Shown here: piece by piece, positions 1 to 6,500 of the stretch
Position numbering within the stretch: position 1 is the stretch's first letter
Layout: the number at the start of each line of letters is the position of its first letter
Assembly: GCA_028288775.1 (NCBI GenBank)
Contig: JAQGHP010000695.1
Location: 1-9,290 of the forward strand
DNA: 9,290 nucleotides
Source: Phycisphaerales bacterium
GTDB taxonomy: Bacteria; Planctomycetota; Phycisphaerae; Tepidisphaerales; Tepidisphaeraceae
Direction of reading: 5' to 3'
Notes under the pieces: model-generated
What the model was told of the DNA's origin: nothing
Database searches by the model: none
Seen by the model: only the letters and a program-made list of their open reading frames with translations
Position numbers and translations under genes: made by a program

Positions 1-92
1 CGGCCCCTCACCCCAACCCTCTCCCCCGAGTACGAGGGAGAGGGAGCAGGACGGAGCAACGCTCCGACCGGGCCGGGACGGCCGGGCTCCGA
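1..92. repeat. Hairpin-rich repeats downstream of the DUF3891 gene
   Basis: The sequence shows an inverted repeat, CCCTCTCCC (17-25) and GGGAGAGGG (36-44), with a 10-base loop. A second hairpin follows, CGGAGC (52-57) and GCTCCG (61-66), with loop AAC, and then a GC-rich stretch of CCGGGC-like words to about 90. The CTCACCCCAACCCTCTCCC wording resembles a dispersed intergenic repeat I recall from many bacterial genomes. The element lies just past the stop of the minus-strand gene ending at 143, so it could stop or stabilise that transcript. No T-run follows the hairpin in that direction, so it is not a classic intrinsic terminator. Nothing else recognisable lies between 92 and 142. Confidence 0.5.
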
Positions 93-142
93 ACATACCG
101 AAAAAATGTTATCGATCGGACCACGAATCCGCAGCCGCTTCC

Positions 143-979
143 TCACACCGCCCGCGCCACGACTACCGTCTGCATTTCCACCGGGGCGTCGGCATAGGCG
201 GCGCGGAAGGATTGTTCATCCGGGAAGCGCTCCACCGGGACCCGGCGGAAGGGGACTTGCGCCTCAATCCGATCGCAATCGAATGGCCACGGGCTCACCT
301 TGACCGTCCATCCGCCGGAGTATCCGACGCTCAGATGTTGTGGCTCTGCGCTCGGGCGAGGGGAGATGTTCTCGATCGTGGCGAACGGGTTGCCGCTGCA
401 TAGCAGCGCGAGGCTCACCTGGTCCATCGCCTTGAGGATGTGGTAATCGCTGAGCAGTAGGTCCTCGGCCTCGCTCGTGCGGCGTTTGTCCAGGCCGATC
501 GTCAGCGGCAGATCGGTCCGCAGGCCCAGCGCCGTGCGCAGTTCCTCCTCGATCTCGATCTGCCGCTGTTGGAATTTATTGAGCTCGAAAAGCTCCATCG
601 CGTGATGCGGCCGCAACTCCGCGGCAGAGTAATGCTGCTGCTGGAGCGCGGAGAGCGCCAGCGTGTGCAGGCTTACGAGCAGGGCGCAATACGGGCCGTG
701 TTCCCGGGCGAGGCGCACGGATTCCGCCCAGACCTTCGTCGATATTTGCGGCGGGGTTTCGAAGACGTGGAGCGGCCACTGCTGGGGATTGAGCGTTGGC
801 TCGCGATCGTGCAGGTCCCAGCCGTGGTCGTGCAAGGTCACGGCGTCGATGACTTCGCCGCGGCGCGACGGGGCGGCGAAGCGCGCGTTGCCGTAGCGCT
901 CCGCCAGCCGGCCCGCGAGGCGGGCGTGGTCGTCCTGGGTGATGAGAAGAAAGTCGCCGCCTTGACGATGTCGGATCAT
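143..979 (-). CDS. DUF3891 family protein, function unknown
   Basis: This is a 278-residue soluble protein that I recognise as DUF3891-like from its opening (MIRHRQGGDFLLITQDDHARL) and from HDHGWDLHDREP at residues 50-61. The family has no established function. Visible conserved-looking polar residues are His18, His50-Asp51-His52, His105 and Asp186 (in AMDQVSL). This set recalls a metal-binding helical fold of HD-phosphohydrolase type, but that is only inference. No signal peptide or membrane segment is seen. The reading frame stays open upstream to 1387, but that extension translates the hairpin repeats (ADILVC, RHSCLS), so I place the start at the ATG at 977-979, where family-like sequence begins. 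No clear Shine-Dalgarno sequence precedes it. The gene is divergent from the ammonium transporter gene, with a 479-bp shared upstream region. Confidence 0.8.
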   Translation of the reverse strand: MIRHRQGGDFLLITQDDHARLAGRLAERYGNARFAAPSRRGEVIDAVTLHDHGWDLHDREPTLNPQQWPLHVFETPPQISTKVWAESVRLAREHGPYCALLVSLHTLALSALQQQHYSAAELRPHHAMELFELNKFQQRQIEIEEELRTALGLRTDLPLTIGLDKRRTSEAEDLLLSDYHILKAMDQVSLALLCSGNPFATIENISPRPSAEPQHLSVGYSGGWTVKVSPWPFDCDRIEAQVPFRRVPVERFPDEQSFRAAYADAPVEMQTVVVARAV

Positions 980-1089
980 GCGCCTGCATTGGACCGCGGG
1001 GGAGGCAAAAAGAAAACGGCCAAAGGCCGGGCTCGTGCGGCCCGTGGCCCGTCGAGGCCGTAACTCATGTTTGTGGCGGTTCCCCTTGG

Positions 1090-1328
1090 TGAGGCAGACA
1101 TTCTTGTCTGTGTCGGGGCGGGGAGTGGAGGCATTCTTGCCTCCCGAGCCGACCCGAAGCGTTGTTGCGAGTCCGCTCAGGGGGCAGGAATGCCCCCGCT
1201 CGCGGACTCGCGACAGACAAAAATGTCTGCCCCACCTCCTAGACAGACAAGAATGTCTGCCCCACCTCGGATAGCAGACGAGAATGTCTGCGCCACCTCG
1301 GCGACAGACAAGAATGTCTGCCCCACCT
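1090..1328. repeat. Array of seven tetraloop hairpins (CAGACA-AGAA-TGTCTG family)
   Basis: Seven short inverted repeats share one plan: a 6-7 bp stem around a four-base loop. Two are in reverse orientation: CAGACA-TTCT-TGTCTG (1095-1110) and GGAGGCA-TTCT-TGCCTCC (1127-1144). Five are forward: GGGGGCA-GGAA-TGCCCCC (1180-1197), then CAGACA-type cores starting at 1214, 1244, 1275 and 1305. The last four carry a CCCACCT or GCCACCT tail and sit 30, 31 and 30 bp apart. The GGGGGCA hairpin lies inside a larger stem, GCGAGTCCGC (1167-1176) with GCGGACTCGC (1202-1211). The array fills the middle of the 980-1458 divergent intergenic region. Both strands stay open through it and give spurious peptides such as GADILVC and TRMSAPP. 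I see nothing definite in 980-1089. A weak promoter candidate lies in 1329-1458. Confidence 0.85.
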
Positions 1329-1388
1329 TCAGGCGATTCGCCACATTCGTCAGTTACAGCCCTCCGCAGATCCCGCCCGAATCCCATC

Positions 1389-1416
1389 TTGTCGCGCCCG
1401 TGGGCTTCGCTAGGCT
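1389..1416 (+). promoter_or_regulatory. Possible weak sigma70-type promoter of the ammonium transporter gene
   Basis: TTGTCG (1389-1394) and TAGGCT (1411-1416) are separated by 16 bp. They match the -35 and -10 consensus at 4 and 3 of 6 positions. Transcription would start near 1423 and leave a leader of about 36 bases before the ATG at 1459, including its ribosome binding site. The match is weak and the region is GC-rich, so this is only a candidate. I saw no convincing sigma54 -24/-12 site, which would have been expected if NtrC controlled the gene. Confidence 0.2.
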
Positions 1417-1447
1417 ATGCAAAGGCGGAGGCGAAACACCCGCCCAA

Positions 1448-1458
1448 AAGGAAAGAGG
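1448..1458 (+). promoter_or_regulatory. Ribosome binding site of the ammonium transporter gene
   Basis: The purine-rich AAGGAAAGAGG directly precedes the ATG at 1459. AAGGA ends 6 bases before the start, a normal Shine-Dalgarno spacing. This decides for the start at 1459 over the in-frame upstream ATG at 1417, whose extension (MQRRRRNTRPKGKR) is highly basic and unlike an Amt N-terminus. Confidence 0.7.
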
Positions 1459-2727
1459 ATGGAACTCATTGCGCTGGCGGTCGCGGCATTGCTGGTGCGC
1501 GTCGGGGTCGCGCTTTACGCGACCGGCACGGCCCGCGCCAAAAACTCGGGCGGCGCGGTCTTGCGCGTCATCGCGGATTTGTGCGTAACGGTCCTCGCTT
1601 TCTGGGCTTTCGGGGCGGCGTTCTTGTTCGGGGAACATCGCTTCGCCTTCTCGGTGGATGGCGACTTTCTGTTCGGCCGGGGAGTCACCGCGCTCGCGAC
1701 GGCGACAATCCTGTTCCACCTGGCGATGATCCTGACGGCCAGCGCCGCCGTGGGGCTGGCGGTAGCCGAACGCGGCAAGTTCTTCGTCGTGTGTGCCGCT
1801 TCGCTGGTGCTCGCGGGGTTCATCCTTCCGGTGACCGGGCAATGGGCCTGGTCGGGCTGGCTTTGGCGGCGGGGGTATTTCGATCTGGCGGGCGCATCCA
1901 CCCTGCACGTGGCCGTGGGCGTTTTCGCGGCGGTGGGGGTGGCAGTAGTGGGGCCGCGGACCGGGAAATTCAATCGCGACGGTTCCTCGGCCATCCTGCC
2001 GGGGCATAACTTGCCGTTGCTGTCGGTGGGGGCGCTGACGATTCTCGTCGGCTGGGTGCCGTACATTGCGGGCGCGGGCCTGGCACATTTGCGATATGAG
2101 CGGGGGACTGAAGTGATTTACGCCGCCCCGGGCGCTTTCAACGTGCTGCTCGCCGCGGCGGCCGCCGGGCTTGCGAGTCTGGTCTATTCTCACTTGCGAT
2201 ACGGGAAGCCGGACATCATGCTCACCGTGACGGGATTGCTCGGCGGACTCGTCGCGGTCTCCGCGGGGGCAACGGCGCTGCCGGCCTGGGGAGCCGTTGT
2301 CGTCGGCGCGGTGGCGGGCACCGTCGTGCCGCTGTCGGTCGTCATGATCGACCTCCGCGGCCGCCTTGACGACCCGGGCGGCATCATCGCAATCCACGGC
2401 ATCGGCGGCGTGTTGGGGACGCTCGCGGTCGCATTCGTCGTTCCCGCAGCCCCACTGGTGGCCAAGGCCGAATCGGCAAACCCGCCCGGGAGTCTCGCCC
2501 GCGCGCATTTGCAGCAGCTTGGCATCCAGTTCCTGGGAATCGGGGCCATCGCCGTCTTCTCGGGAGTCGTTGCGCTCATCCTCTTCCTGGCCCTGAAGAA
2601 AACCGTCGGCGTCCGCGCCAACGATGCCGACGAGTTCGACGGCCTCGACCTCGCCGAGCATGACATTGGGGCATATCCAGATTTTCAGCAGACGACGATT
2701 AAGAGTTATCATCTGCGAGAGGTGTGA
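1459..2727 (+). CDS. amt: Ammonium transporter (Amt/MEP/Rh family), divergent pore
   Basis: This 422-residue, multi-pass inner-membrane channel should conduct ammonium or ammonia into the cell. Family marks seen are ALYATGTARAKN (18-29, the GGLVRxKN position), AER (103-105), Asp142 and His150 in FDLAGASTLH, HNLP (183-186), GKPDIMLTVTGLLGG (249-263), DDPGGIIAIHGIGG (304-317, with His313), and the cytoplasmic tail EFDGLDLAEHDIGAYPDF (392-409). The twin pore histidines (E. coli AmtB His168 and His318) are kept as His150 and His313, and Trp148 corresponds to Trp131. By hand alignment AmtB Phe107, Phe215 and Ser219 correspond to Met90, Tyr202 and Ala206, so the gate and outer site look altered. 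The first transmembrane region begins at residue 1 without an obvious signal peptide. No glnK-type PII gene adjoins it; the next gene is convergent. The family call is firm, the pore changes are inferred. Confidence 0.92.
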   Translation: MELIALAVAALLVRVGVALYATGTARAKNSGGAVLRVIADLCVTVLAFWAFGAAFLFGEHRFAFSVDGDFLFGRGVTALATATILFHLAMILTASAAVGLAVAERGKFFVVCAASLVLAGFILPVTGQWAWSGWLWRRGYFDLAGASTLHVAVGVFAAVGVAVVGPRTGKFNRDGSSAILPGHNLPLLSVGALTILVGWVPYIAGAGLAHLRYERGTEVIYAAPGAFNVLLAAAAAGLASLVYSHLRYGKPDIMLTVTGLLGGLVAVSAGATALPAWGAVVVGAVAGTVVPLSVVMIDLRGRLDDPGGIIAIHGIGGVLGTLAVAFVVPAAPLVAKAESANPPGSLARAHLQQLGIQFLGIGAIAVFSGVVALILFLALKKTVGVRANDADEFDGLDLAEHDIGAYPDFQQTTIKSYHLREV

Positions 2728-2751
2728 GGAGGGAGGAGGGAGGAGCCAGTA

Positions 2752-2786
2752 ACTGAGGACTGAGGACTGAGGACTGAGGACTGAGG
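2752..2786. repeat. Tandem heptamer repeat, five ACTGAGG units
   Basis: Five perfect copies of ACTGAGG run head to tail between the convergent ammonium transporter and Trm112-like genes. The array sits inside a longer inverted repeat, AGGAGCCAG (2741-2749) and CTGGCTCCT (2827-2835), whose loop is too long for a standard terminator. An inverted pair of the same heptamer occurs at 3103-3117, on the other side of the Trm112-like gene. In translation the reverse strand gives SSVLSPQSSVLS, a spurious peptide pattern I recall from planctomycete genomes. The array is outside coding sequence, so changes in unit number would not shift a reading frame. Confidence 0.85.
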
Positions 2787-2833
2787 ATCTGAAGTTGAAA
2801 ATAGCCCGAATAGTATAGTCTGGCTTCTGGCTC

Positions 2834-3064
2834 CTACTTCCCCCCAAGCTTCTCCTTCAACGCCTCCAGCGATTCCACCCCCGCCGGAAGCTTTGCTTCT
2901 TCGATCAGCATGACCGGAATTCCATCGCGCACCGGGTAGGCCAACCCGCCCACCTCCGCGATCAGGAAATCCCCCTCCGCGCGCAGCGGGCTGTGCGTAA
3001 GCGGGCAGCGAAGCATTTCGAGCAGGTCAGGATCGATGGCGTGGGAGGGGGTCGTGGAACTCAT
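2834..3064 (-). CDS. Trm112-like small protein (UPF0434/YcaR type)
   Basis: This 76-residue protein has the Trm112 layout: LLEMLRCPLTHSPL (14-27), then LAYPVRDGIPVML (41-53) and a short helical tail. In eukaryotes and archaea Trm112 activates methyltransferases. In many bacteria the related YcaR-type proteins have no settled role. Zinc-binding members have CPxC plus later cysteines; here only Cys20 remains and the second position is Thr23 (CPLT), so zinc binding is probably lost. I chose the ATG at 3062-3064. An in-frame GTG at 3083-3085 would add seven residues (MNAYIFV). Neither start has a Shine-Dalgarno sequence, but a TATATT box six bases before the ATG suggests a leaderless transcript. 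The gene follows the kinase/pyrophosphorylase gene on the same strand with a 60-bp gap. In E. coli ycaR lies beside lpxK and kdsB, also sugar-nucleotide related. Confidence 0.8.
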   Translation of the reverse strand: MSSTTPSHAIDPDLLEMLRCPLTHSPLRAEGDFLIAEVGGLAYPVRDGIPVMLIEEAKLPAGVESLEALKEKLGGK

Positions 3065-3070
3065 GACGAA

Positions 3071-3099
3071 AATATAGGCGTTCACCCGTTCGGAGGGAA
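3071..3099 (-). promoter_or_regulatory. Candidate promoter giving a leaderless Trm112-like mRNA
   Basis: On the minus strand TTCCCT (3094-3099) and TATATT (3071-3076) are 17 bp apart, with 3 and 5 of 6 matches to the sigma70 consensus. The six bases after the -10 box lead straight to the ATG at 3064, so transcription would begin at or next to the start codon. This would explain the absent Shine-Dalgarno sequence. The -35 match is poor. Confidence 0.3.
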
Positions 3100-3102
3100 A
3101 TT

Positions 3103-3117
3103 CTCAGTCCTCAGTCC
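3103..3117. repeat. Inverted partner of the ACTGAGG heptamer repeat
   Basis: CTCAGTCCTCAGTCC is the reverse complement of two adjoining units of the heptamer array at 2752-2786. It lies in the 60-bp gap between the kinase/pyrophosphorylase gene and the Trm112-like gene, so this repeat family brackets the small gene in opposite orientations. Confidence 0.8.
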
Positions 3118-3124
3118 TTCGTCC

Positions 3125-6100
3125 TCACTCCCACTCGCACAGTCCTTCGACGTACGCAGCGGATCCATCCCTCAGCCATCCGTCGAGCTGCGCCTGGTCC
3201 TTGAGTTGTTGTCCGCGCGGGCGGGGGACTACCACGTATCCGCAGTCGATCTCGGGAAGGGCGGTCATGTCGCCCCAGAGTTTCTCGAACTGCGCGACGG
3301 GGAAGACGTCTTCCTGGCCGTGGCCCCAGCGTTTTTTTACGTCTTTGAGCGTGATGTATGTGGGCATTTTCGCGCCGGCCGTGCGGATGGCGGATGAGAC
3401 TTTTTGGGCATCGGACAGGCTCTCGCGGTCGAGGCCGAAGGCGGTCAGGAGTTTGTCGATGTCGATCCACGTCGTCATCGTGTTGTAATAGGAGAGTCCG
3501 AATTCCTGCTCCTCGTGCGGCATGGCCAAGCCTTCGACAAGGCGGACTTTGCCGTTCACGCGGGCGAGGCCGCCGCCGCGGTCATCAATCCGGCGATTGA
3601 TCACTTCAAACGTCAAACACGACCCGCGCGCGATGTGCAGCCCGAGCATCGCCGGGTCCACGTCCGCGCCCACCGTGTCAATGTTGTGAAGCATGAGGTG
3701 CTTGAGCGCGGGCCGCTCGCGGAGGAGTTCCGCCAGTACGCCATTGCGGAGGAGGTTGGGCACTTCGAACCAGTGGCCGACGGGATGCAGGCATTGGGAG
3801 GGGAGGTTGTCGGTGTAATCGCCCGCCTCGCCCGCCTGCCGGGCCCAGCCGATGAGAGCGGCGTGCAGGCTTTCGCGCACCTTCTGCTGCTGCTCGTCGA
3901 GCATCCGCTGTGGCAACTCTTCCCACGCGAACCGCAGGTCGCGCTCCGTCGGCACCATTCGCAGCCCGACCGTTTTTCCCTGTGAAAGCCGTAACAGGCC
4001 TTCGTACCCGTAAAAATCGCGGGCGGCGAGAAACGTCTCGATCGGCTCGTGCGTGAGATAACTCGTCGCAAAGACGTGAGGGAGCGGCGCGCCGTGCGCC
4101 TTGCCCACCTTGCGGCTCTTGGCCAGATGCACTTCGATGAACGTGCGATGGCGGCCGCCCAGTTTGCAGAACGGGTGGAGTGCTTTGACGACACCCGCGC
4201 CTTGCGTCCATCGGCTGCCCGCGCCCGCCGCCAGGGAAATGACGCCCACTTCGCCGGCCTTTAGGGCCTGGGTTCCGAGCAGCGTCCACTCTTTCAACTG
4301 CCCGGGCTCGCGCTGGCCGAATTCCTGTAGGTCGGAGAGATCGACGACGTCTTCGGGCTTCACGTCTTCGATCACGGTGTTGGCCGGCAGTCGATTTTGC
4401 GCCAGGCCCGTGCGGCCGCCCTTAAGGTCCGTGCGGATTTGCTCGTGCTGCTCGCGGTCGAAGCCAAGCTCGTCGAGCATGCCCCGAAGGTTTTGGCCGC
4501 GCGACCCTTCGCCGCGGGCGCGGGGGATCAGGCGGTCGAAGAGCGTTTCGACCATGCCGCGCAACCCAGTGTCCTCGCGGCAGGCCGCGCCCAGTCGGTC
4601 CAATTCGGCCCGGCGCAGCGGGGAAAGCTGCCGGGGATCGGTCCGCAGCCACTGCGGGGCCATAAACGCGTAGTAAGCGGGCGGGAGCAGCGCCTTGTCA
4701 TCCTCCAGCAACCCGGCGAACGTGCCGTGCGGGTTGATGGCGAAATCGTACACCACCGGCTCCATTGCGAAGGGCAGCGCGTTTTGCAGATCGCGCTTCA
4801 CGGCGCTCATCGTCTCCGCCAGGAACTTCTGCGCCTCGGCCTTGCGCGTGGGCTCGAAGATGAAGCCCATGCCACCGCCGGACATGCCGCCGAGCATCCA
4901 GAAGCCCCAGAAATCACCGGCGAATTTTTCCTTGACGCGGGCAATAAGCGTTTCGGTGTAGTAGGTGCTCGCCCACGGAATGATGGTCTGGATGGGCCCG
5001 AAGAAGTTGCGCGTGGTGGCGGCGCCGATTCCTTTCACGTCGTCGGCCTTTAGCGCGCCCAGGATGCTTTCAAGGATGCCGATGGCCTGCTTGCGGGCGT
5101 CCCATTCGGCCTCGCTACGGAGCAGGTATTTTTCGGTCACCATTTCGAGGATCGGCCCGACGTTCTGTGCCATGCCGCCGTGGACGAGGACGAGGCTTTC
5201 CTGCAAATGCTTGCGGACGGCATCGGACGCGTCCTCCGGACCGAGGATCTTGTGAGTCGGCAGCAGCCTTCCCCGGCTGACGCCGAATTCTGGATCGCCC
5301 TCGCGCGCGGGCGAGCCGGCGATGAGCTTCATTCCCGGCCACACGCCGCCCGAGTCCTGCCACCCACCCCCGGACCCGCCGATCCATTCGCCCAGAATCG
5401 CCCGGGCGGCGATGAGCCTTCGCTCTTCTTCGCGCAGAGGGCCGGTAAGGCTCTTGGCCTGGCCGGTGGCCCGCATACATGCTGAAATAAGTGAACCCAA
5501 CAAGTTGGTGGAAACCGCCAGCCGCGAGCCCTTGGGGATGTTGTTGACGCTGCTGACGATCTCGAGCCCCAGCCCCGGCCCGACGACGCGGCCCAGCAGC
5601 GCGGCGAGGCTTTGCCCCGAGCCTTCGACGCCCGGCGGCACGATCCCGGATGCGATCACCGCCGCCTTGAGCAAGCCCAGGTAATCGCGTGCGAAGTCGA
5701 ATACTTCGGGGAGGCTGGTGATGTCCGCGCGGGCGGCGAGGTCCACGCTCACCAGCCGCAGCACCGGCTCGTCGATCACGCGCAGGTACGCTTCCACCGG
5801 CGGCTTGGGCGTCGCGTCGCGGCCGAGCACCGCCAGGTCGATCGACACGTTCAAGACCCGCGCGCCTTCGGGGAAATCCATCCCGAGGAAAAAGATATCG
5901 CTCCAGGCGCTGTGCGTGAGGTCCATCCGCACGGGGGTCTTTTCGGCCAGGATCGGGAACGAGCCGTCGAAGGCCGAGCGCTGAAGCAGTTCGGGCCGGA
6001 TCTGCAGCGGCTGATCCGCCGGGTGCCCGATGCGGAACATCCACTGGTTCCCCCGCACGCCGCGCACGCTCCGTCGCACCTGGTTGGCGAGGGTCTGGAA

Positions 6101-6481
6101 GGCCAGATCGTGGTACGCCGCGGCGAGCGCGCTGCAGATCGCGTCGCTGGGCCCGTCCTTCTTTTGCACGTCGAGGAACGTCTCGACCGCCTCCTCAAAT
6201 CGGCGGGTGAGCAGGTTGTTGTACCCGTCAAACGGCACGTGCCCTTTGGCCGCGACGCCCGGCTTGGTGGGGAGGTGGAAGCGATGAATCGCGTAAAGAA
6301 AGAAGAGGGCGCGAACGCGCTGATAGAGGTTGTCGCTCTGACGCCTGAAGCGATCGAGCTGCTCGCACTCGGCCAGCAGTTGGTCGAGCGAGGCGCGGCG
6401 CGCGAAAACGTCGAGCGACAGGTCCCGCACCGCCGGGTCTTCGGACGTGATGATTCGGATCAACTCACCGGGCATGGCCAT
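3125..6481 (-). CDS. GHMP (fucokinase-like) kinase fused to UDP-sugar pyrophosphorylase-like domain
   Basis: This 1118-residue cytoplasmic protein has three parts. Residues 1-175 are a helical region I do not recognise. Residues about 180-545 look like a fucokinase-type GHMP sugar-1-kinase: motif 1 TPVRMDLTHSAWSD (182-195) and GARVLNVSIDL (206-216), motif 2 NIPKGSRLAVSTNLLGS (314-330), the QD site in GGGWQDSGGVWPGMKL (371-386), LVLVHGGMAQN (430-440), and motif 3 LGGMSGGGMGFIFEP (530-544). In motif 2 the usual second glycine is Arg320. Residues about 740-1118 look like a UDPGP-family uridylyltransferase: LAAGAGSRWTQG (750-761, cf. GxGTR), Lys766 or Lys773 as the possible substrate lysine, HNIDTVGADVD (932-942), GGGLARVNGKVRLVE (969-983) and YYNTMTTWIDID (998-1009). 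The inferred reaction is sugar to sugar-1-phosphate to NDP-sugar. The sugar cannot be read from the sequence. The ATG at 6479-6481 lacks a Shine-Dalgarno sequence; ATG at 6473-6475 is an alternative. Databases may call it UTP-glucose-1-phosphate uridylyltransferase. Confidence 0.82.
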   Translation of the reverse strand: MAMPGELIRIITSEDPAVRDLSLDVFARRASLDQLLAECEQLDRFRRQSDNLYQRVRALFFLYAIHRFHLPTKPGVAAKGHVPFDGYNNLLTRRFEEAVETFLDVQKKDGPSDAICSALAAAYHDLAFQTLANQVRRSVRGVRGNQWMFRIGHPADQPLQIRPELLQRSAFDGSFPILAEKTPVRMDLTHSAWSDIFFLGMDFPEGARVLNVSIDLAVLGRDATPKPPVEAYLRVIDEPVLRLVSVDLAARADITSLPEVFDFARDYLGLLKAAVIASGIVPPGVEGSGQSLAALLGRVVGPGLGLEIVSSVNNIPKGSRLAVSTNLLGSLISACMRATGQAKSLTGPLREEERRLIAARAILGEWIGGSGGGWQDSGGVWPGMKLIAGSPAREGDPEFGVSRGRLLPTHKILGPEDASDAVRKHLQESLVLVHGGMAQNVGPILEMVTEKYLLRSEAEWDARKQAIGILESILGALKADDVKGIGAATTRNFFGPIQTIIPWASTYYTETLIARVKEKFAGDFWGFWMLGGMSGGGMGFIFEPTRKAEAQKFLAETMSAVKRDLQNALPFAMEPVVYDFAINPHGTFAGLLEDDKALLPPAYYAFMAPQWLRTDPRQLSPLRRAELDRLGAACREDTGLRGMVETLFDRLIPRARGEGSRGQNLRGMLDELGFDREQHEQIRTDLKGGRTGLAQNRLPANTVIEDVKPEDVVDLSDLQEFGQREPGQLKEWTLLGTQALKAGEVGVISLAAGAGSRWTQGAGVVKALHPFCKLGGRHRTFIEVHLAKSRKVGKAHGAPLPHVFATSYLTHEPIETFLAARDFYGYEGLLRLSQGKTVGLRMVPTERDLRFAWEELPQRMLDEQQQKVRESLHAALIGWARQAGEAGDYTDNLPSQCLHPVGHWFEVPNLLRNGVLAELLRERPALKHLMLHNIDTVGADVDPAMLGLHIARGSCLTFEVINRRIDDRGGGLARVNGKVRLVEGLAMPHEEQEFGLSYYNTMTTWIDIDKLLTAFGLDRESLSDAQKVSSAIRTAGAKMPTYITLKDVKKRWGHGQEDVFPVAQFEKLWGDMTALPEIDCGYVVVPRPRGQQLKDQAQLDGWLRDGSAAYVEGLCEWE

Positions 6482-6500
6482 ATCTCAATAAATGAAGGCG

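Noticed and set aside
17..44. Intrinsic terminator for the DUF3891 gene
   Set aside because: The stem is strong but it is about 100 bp past the stop and has no T-run after it on the minus strand. It is better described as a repeat.
1212..1328. CRISPR-like look of four regularly spaced repeats
   Set aside because: The repeats are 26 bp but the spacers are only 3-6 bp, one copy is degenerate, and each unit is itself a hairpin. No cas gene is present.
980..1387. N-terminal extension of the DUF3891 frame
   Set aside because: The added 136 residues translate the hairpin array into repeats such as GGADILVC and WGRHSCLS, and family-like sequence begins only at the ATG at 979.
2741..2835. Bidirectional terminator formed by AGGAGCCAG/CTGGCTCCT between convergent genes
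   Set aside because: The loop is 77 bases and no T-run follows on either side, and one arm overlaps the stop codon region of the Trm112-like gene.
1354..2847. 497-codon open frame on the minus strand across the ammonium transporter gene
   Set aside because: Its translation is Arg/His/Gln-rich, has no domain signal, and reads through the heptamer repeat (SSVLSPQSSVLS). The plus strand encodes a clear Amt protein with a Shine-Dalgarno sequence, so this is a high-GC antisense shadow.
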